The notes below the pieces were generated by a model that saw only the letters and a list, made by a program, of their open reading frames with translations, was not told the DNA's origin and did not search any database. A program made the position numbers and the translations under genes. A DNA stretch of 64,000 nt, taken from assembly GCF_039872765.1 (NCBI RefSeq), contig NZ_JBDPZC010000002.1, forward strand, positions 186,001-250,000. Direction: 5' to 3'. Origin of the DNA: Roseateles_B flavus (GTDB lineage: Bacteria; Pseudomonadota; Gammaproteobacteria; Burkholderiales; Burkholderiaceae_C). How positions within the stretch are numbered: position 1 is the stretch's first letter; each line of letters starts with the position of its first letter. Shown here one piece after another: positions 62,149-64,000 of the stretch.

Positions 62149-64000
62149 TCAGGGGTAGCTCAAGGTCAGCGTGTAGCGCTGCGTGGTGCTGCTGCCCGAG
62201 TAGGAGACCACCTTGATGTAGACCGTCTGCGCGCTGCTGCCGTTCGTGTAGGTCACGCTCTCGCTGCTGCTGCTGCCCTCGGAGGCGACCAGCGTCGTGC
62301 CGCTTCCGTTGACGAGGTAGAGGTCGTAGTCGGTCGTGGAGGGGCCGACCATGTCCACGCGCAGCTTCTTGCCTGCGGCCAGGCTCAGCTTGAAGAAGTC
62401 CTTGTCGCTGCTGCTGCCCATGGTGCCGCTGAGGGTCGTCTGGCCGCTCACCACGTTGGCGCTGGCGATGGTGCCGTTGGACTCGGTCTCGTTGAGCGTG
62501 GCGCCGGCATTGCTGACGCTGAAACTCACGCTGGAGGAAGCCCCGACGTTGCCGGCAGCGTCATAGGCGCGCGCCACCAAGGTGTGGCTGCCGTTGCCGA
62601 GCGTCGTGGAGTCCAGCGCCAGGCTGTAGGGAGCGCTCGTGTCGCTGCCCTTGAGGTTGCCGTCCACCACGAAGTCCACCCGGCTCACGCCCACGTTGTC
62701 GCTCGCGGTGGCGGACAGCGTGAGCATGCCCGCCGTGCCGCTGACCGCTGCGCTGGCCGTCGGGGGCGTGGTGTCCGCGGTGCCACCGCCGGAGGTCTGG
62801 GTGACCCAGATGGGCGCGGACCACAGGATCTTGCCGTCGTCCTGCGTGACCTTGGCGTAGTAGAAGTGCTCGCCCACGGCTGGCGTGACGGTGGCCGTGG
62901 CGGTGCTGGCCAGCGTGCTGACCGTGCCGTTGCGCCTGGGCACGCCCTCGATGATCTGGACGCTGGCCACGCTGCGGCCCGCGCTGTTGGCGAAGCCCAC
63001 GCTCAGCTGCAGCGGTCCGCTGTTGCTGAAGCGTTCGCCCATCAGATGGCCGTTGGCCTGCAGCACCAGCTGCGAGTTCTTGTCCATGGTGGCGAACACG
63101 CGGCGCGCCTTGAGCGCATCCAGCAAGGCCGTGCGGCCCAGGGTCGTGCCGTTGGGAATCAGCACACCGGTGCGGTTGGTGTAGGACTTGCCCCAGTTCG
63201 CGCAGTGGTTGTCCTGGTTGCTCGCCGGCGCGACATGAAAGCCCCGCTCCAGCAGCAGGTTGAAGGCATCCTCGTAGCTGCTGCGGCCGGTTTCGGTCTC
63301 GCTGGTGTTGCTGGAAAAGGCCGAGGTGTTGAGGATCTCGGCCAGCACCATGACCTCGTCGCCGTCGGCGCTGTAGGCCAGGGCCGTGCCGTTGATGGCG
63401 AACTGGCCGGAGGTCTCGGGATGGTTGAACTGGCCGATCAGGCCCTGGCTGCGCATCACCCCGTACAGCGCGGCGTAATCGCTCTTGGCAACGTAGCGGT
63501 CGCCGAAGAGCTCGTTGCTGCTGCTGTATTCCCAGGCAAGGAGCTCGTTGCTGTTGAAGATGTTGAGGTGGCCGCCATTGTTGATCACGCCCCACTCCAT
63601 GCCGTACAGCGCCAGGAAGCCCGGATTGGCCGCATTGAAGCTGCTCGCGGCCGAGAGGCCGGCCTGGTAGCGGCTGCGCGCGGTGGCGGGGCTGGCAGAG
63701 GTATTGGTCCCGGAGGAGCCGTCGAAGTAGTGGTTGTGCTCCGAGGTCATCAGCACGTCCAGGCCCGCATTGCGGCCATAGGCAAAGGCATCGGTCGGGC
63801 CGTAGGCACCGGTCTGTGCAGGCTGGGACGAGGTGCAGTTGCCCAGCGCGCCGCCGCCGTCGGAGTCATTGGTCTGGCTGTGCAGATTGGCGTAGTAGAC
63901 GGTGAAGGGCAAGGCGCCGGTCGCCGCGACCGACTGGATGCGTGCCCGCTGCGACTCACCCGCCTCCGGTGCGGTGCGCAGCGGCGCGAAGGCCGGCATC
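62149..64000 (-). CDS. secreted PHP-domain (CehA/McbA-like) metallohydrolase, 5' truncated
   Basis: About 616 residues to the window edge and open beyond it; no signal peptide is visible, so the start is outside. Residues about 25-330 resemble CehA/McbA-type PHP phosphoesterases: YANLHSQTNDSDGG, TSEHNHYFDG, LIGQFNHPETSG and SNQDNHCANWG carry the His/Asp metal residues, with NLHSQ replacing the common HxH. Then a bacterial Ig-like domain (about 400-495; VDFVVDGNLKGSDTSAP, HTLVARAYDAAGN) and a C-terminal PPC domain (about 505-616; NESNGTIASA-like start and FFKLSLAAGKKLRV). Such C-terminal modules occur in secreted enzymes. Probably an exported hydrolase. Confidence 0.85.
   Translation of the reverse strand, partial: MPAFAPLRTAPEAGESQRARIQSVAATGALPFTVYYANLHSQTNDSDGGGALGNCTSSQPAQTGAYGPTDAFAYGRNAGLDVLMTSEHNHYFDGSSGTNTSASPATARSRYQAGLSAASSFNAANPGFLALYGMEWGVINNGGHLNIFNSNELLAWEYSSSNELFGDRYVAKSDYAALYGVMRSQGLIGQFNHPETSGQFAINGTALAYSADGDEVMVLAEILNTSAFSSNTSETETGRSSYEDAFNLLLERGFHVAPASNQDNHCANWGKSYTNRTGVLIPNGTTLGRTALLDALKARRVFATMDKNSQLVLQANGHLMGERFSNSGPLQLSVGFANSAGRSVASVQIIEGVPRRNGTVSTLASTATATVTPAVGEHFYYAKVTQDDGKILWSAPIWVTQTSGGGTADTTPPTASAAVSGTAGMLTLSATASDNVGVSRVDFVVDGNLKGSDTSAPYSLALDSTTLGNGSHTLVARAYDAAGNVGASSSVSFSVSNAGATLNETESNGTIASANVVSGQTTLSGTMGSSSDKDFFKLSLAAGKKLRVDMVGPSTTDYDLYLVNGSGTTLVASEGSSSSESVTYTNGSSAQTVYIKVVSYSGSSTTQRYTLTLSYP

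Overview
This is a very GC-rich chromosomal segment. The gene content (tgt/queA, recG, panB/panC, an OxyR with both redox cysteines, katG, dps, an exosortase-type CAAX protease, OPT transporter, MocR/EamA and LysE pairs) and the codon bias suggest a Burkholderiales betaproteobacterium, perhaps of the Roseateles/Mitsuaria/Sphaerotilaceae type. That assignment is an inference from gene content, because no rRNA or tRNA gene is present. There is no CRISPR array, no intact insertion sequence and no phage gene. No gene-free stretch exceeds 300 bases.

Layout. 1-2.8 kb: the end of a cluster continuing off the left edge, with a truncated CPA2 antiporter, a stand-alone malonyl-CoA:ACP acyltransferase with a C-terminal tail, and an overlapping Sfp-type phosphopantetheinyl transferase. 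Together they look like the edge of a polyketide or polyketide/peptide cluster. 2.9-9.1 kb: small secreted proteins (one YceI) and a 1,457-residue CheB-CheR-PAS-kinase-receiver protein. 9.4-13.5 kb: a tightly coupled four-gene operon predicted to span the envelope (ABC ATPase, FtsX-like permease, LolA-like periplasmic protein, outer-membrane barrel). 13.6-24.1 kb: mixed metabolic and membrane genes (NAD(P)-binding reductase, LysR, CaiB/BaiF CoA-transferase, CAAX protease, TMEM175, HTH regulator, amidohydrolase, YiaA, DUF2145, an LplT-PlsC fusion). 24.3-27.4 kb: a PhnD-like binding protein translationally linked to a sensor kinase without a response regulator.

27.5-36.2 kb: queuosine genes tgt and queA flanking a solute-binding protein and a YigZ protein, then a large YCF48-type lipoprotein, a DksA/TraR-type zinc protein, an eRF1-like protein and a DUF2799 lipoprotein. 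36.3-43.0 kb: recG followed by four lipoproteins whose lipid-anchored Cys is followed by Gly-rich linkers (cytochrome-c peroxidase, PQQ-like propeller, cyclophilin, FKBP). 43.0-50.8 kb: panB-panC, OxyR, an Ada-like methyltransferase, a solute-binding protein, two small unknown genes (one behind a perfect LexA box) and katG, so this stretch is rich in oxidative and DNA-damage functions. 51-55 kb: two divergent regulator/exporter pairs (MocR with EamA; WYL with LysE). 55.2-64 kb: a chemoreceptor, an orphan 2-oxoglutarate-dehydrogenase-E1-like protein, Dps, an OPT transporter and a truncated secreted PHP-type hydrolase.

The best candidates for something undescribed are the small gene behind the LexA box at 48.2 kb, the trans-envelope operon at 9.4-13.5 kb, the polyketide-cluster edge at the left end, the orphan E1 enzyme at 56.8 kb and the PhnD/kinase pair at 24.3 kb. 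A short repeated motif (GGCAAGACCTGACCC) recurs just at or after the 3' ends of three plus-strand genes.
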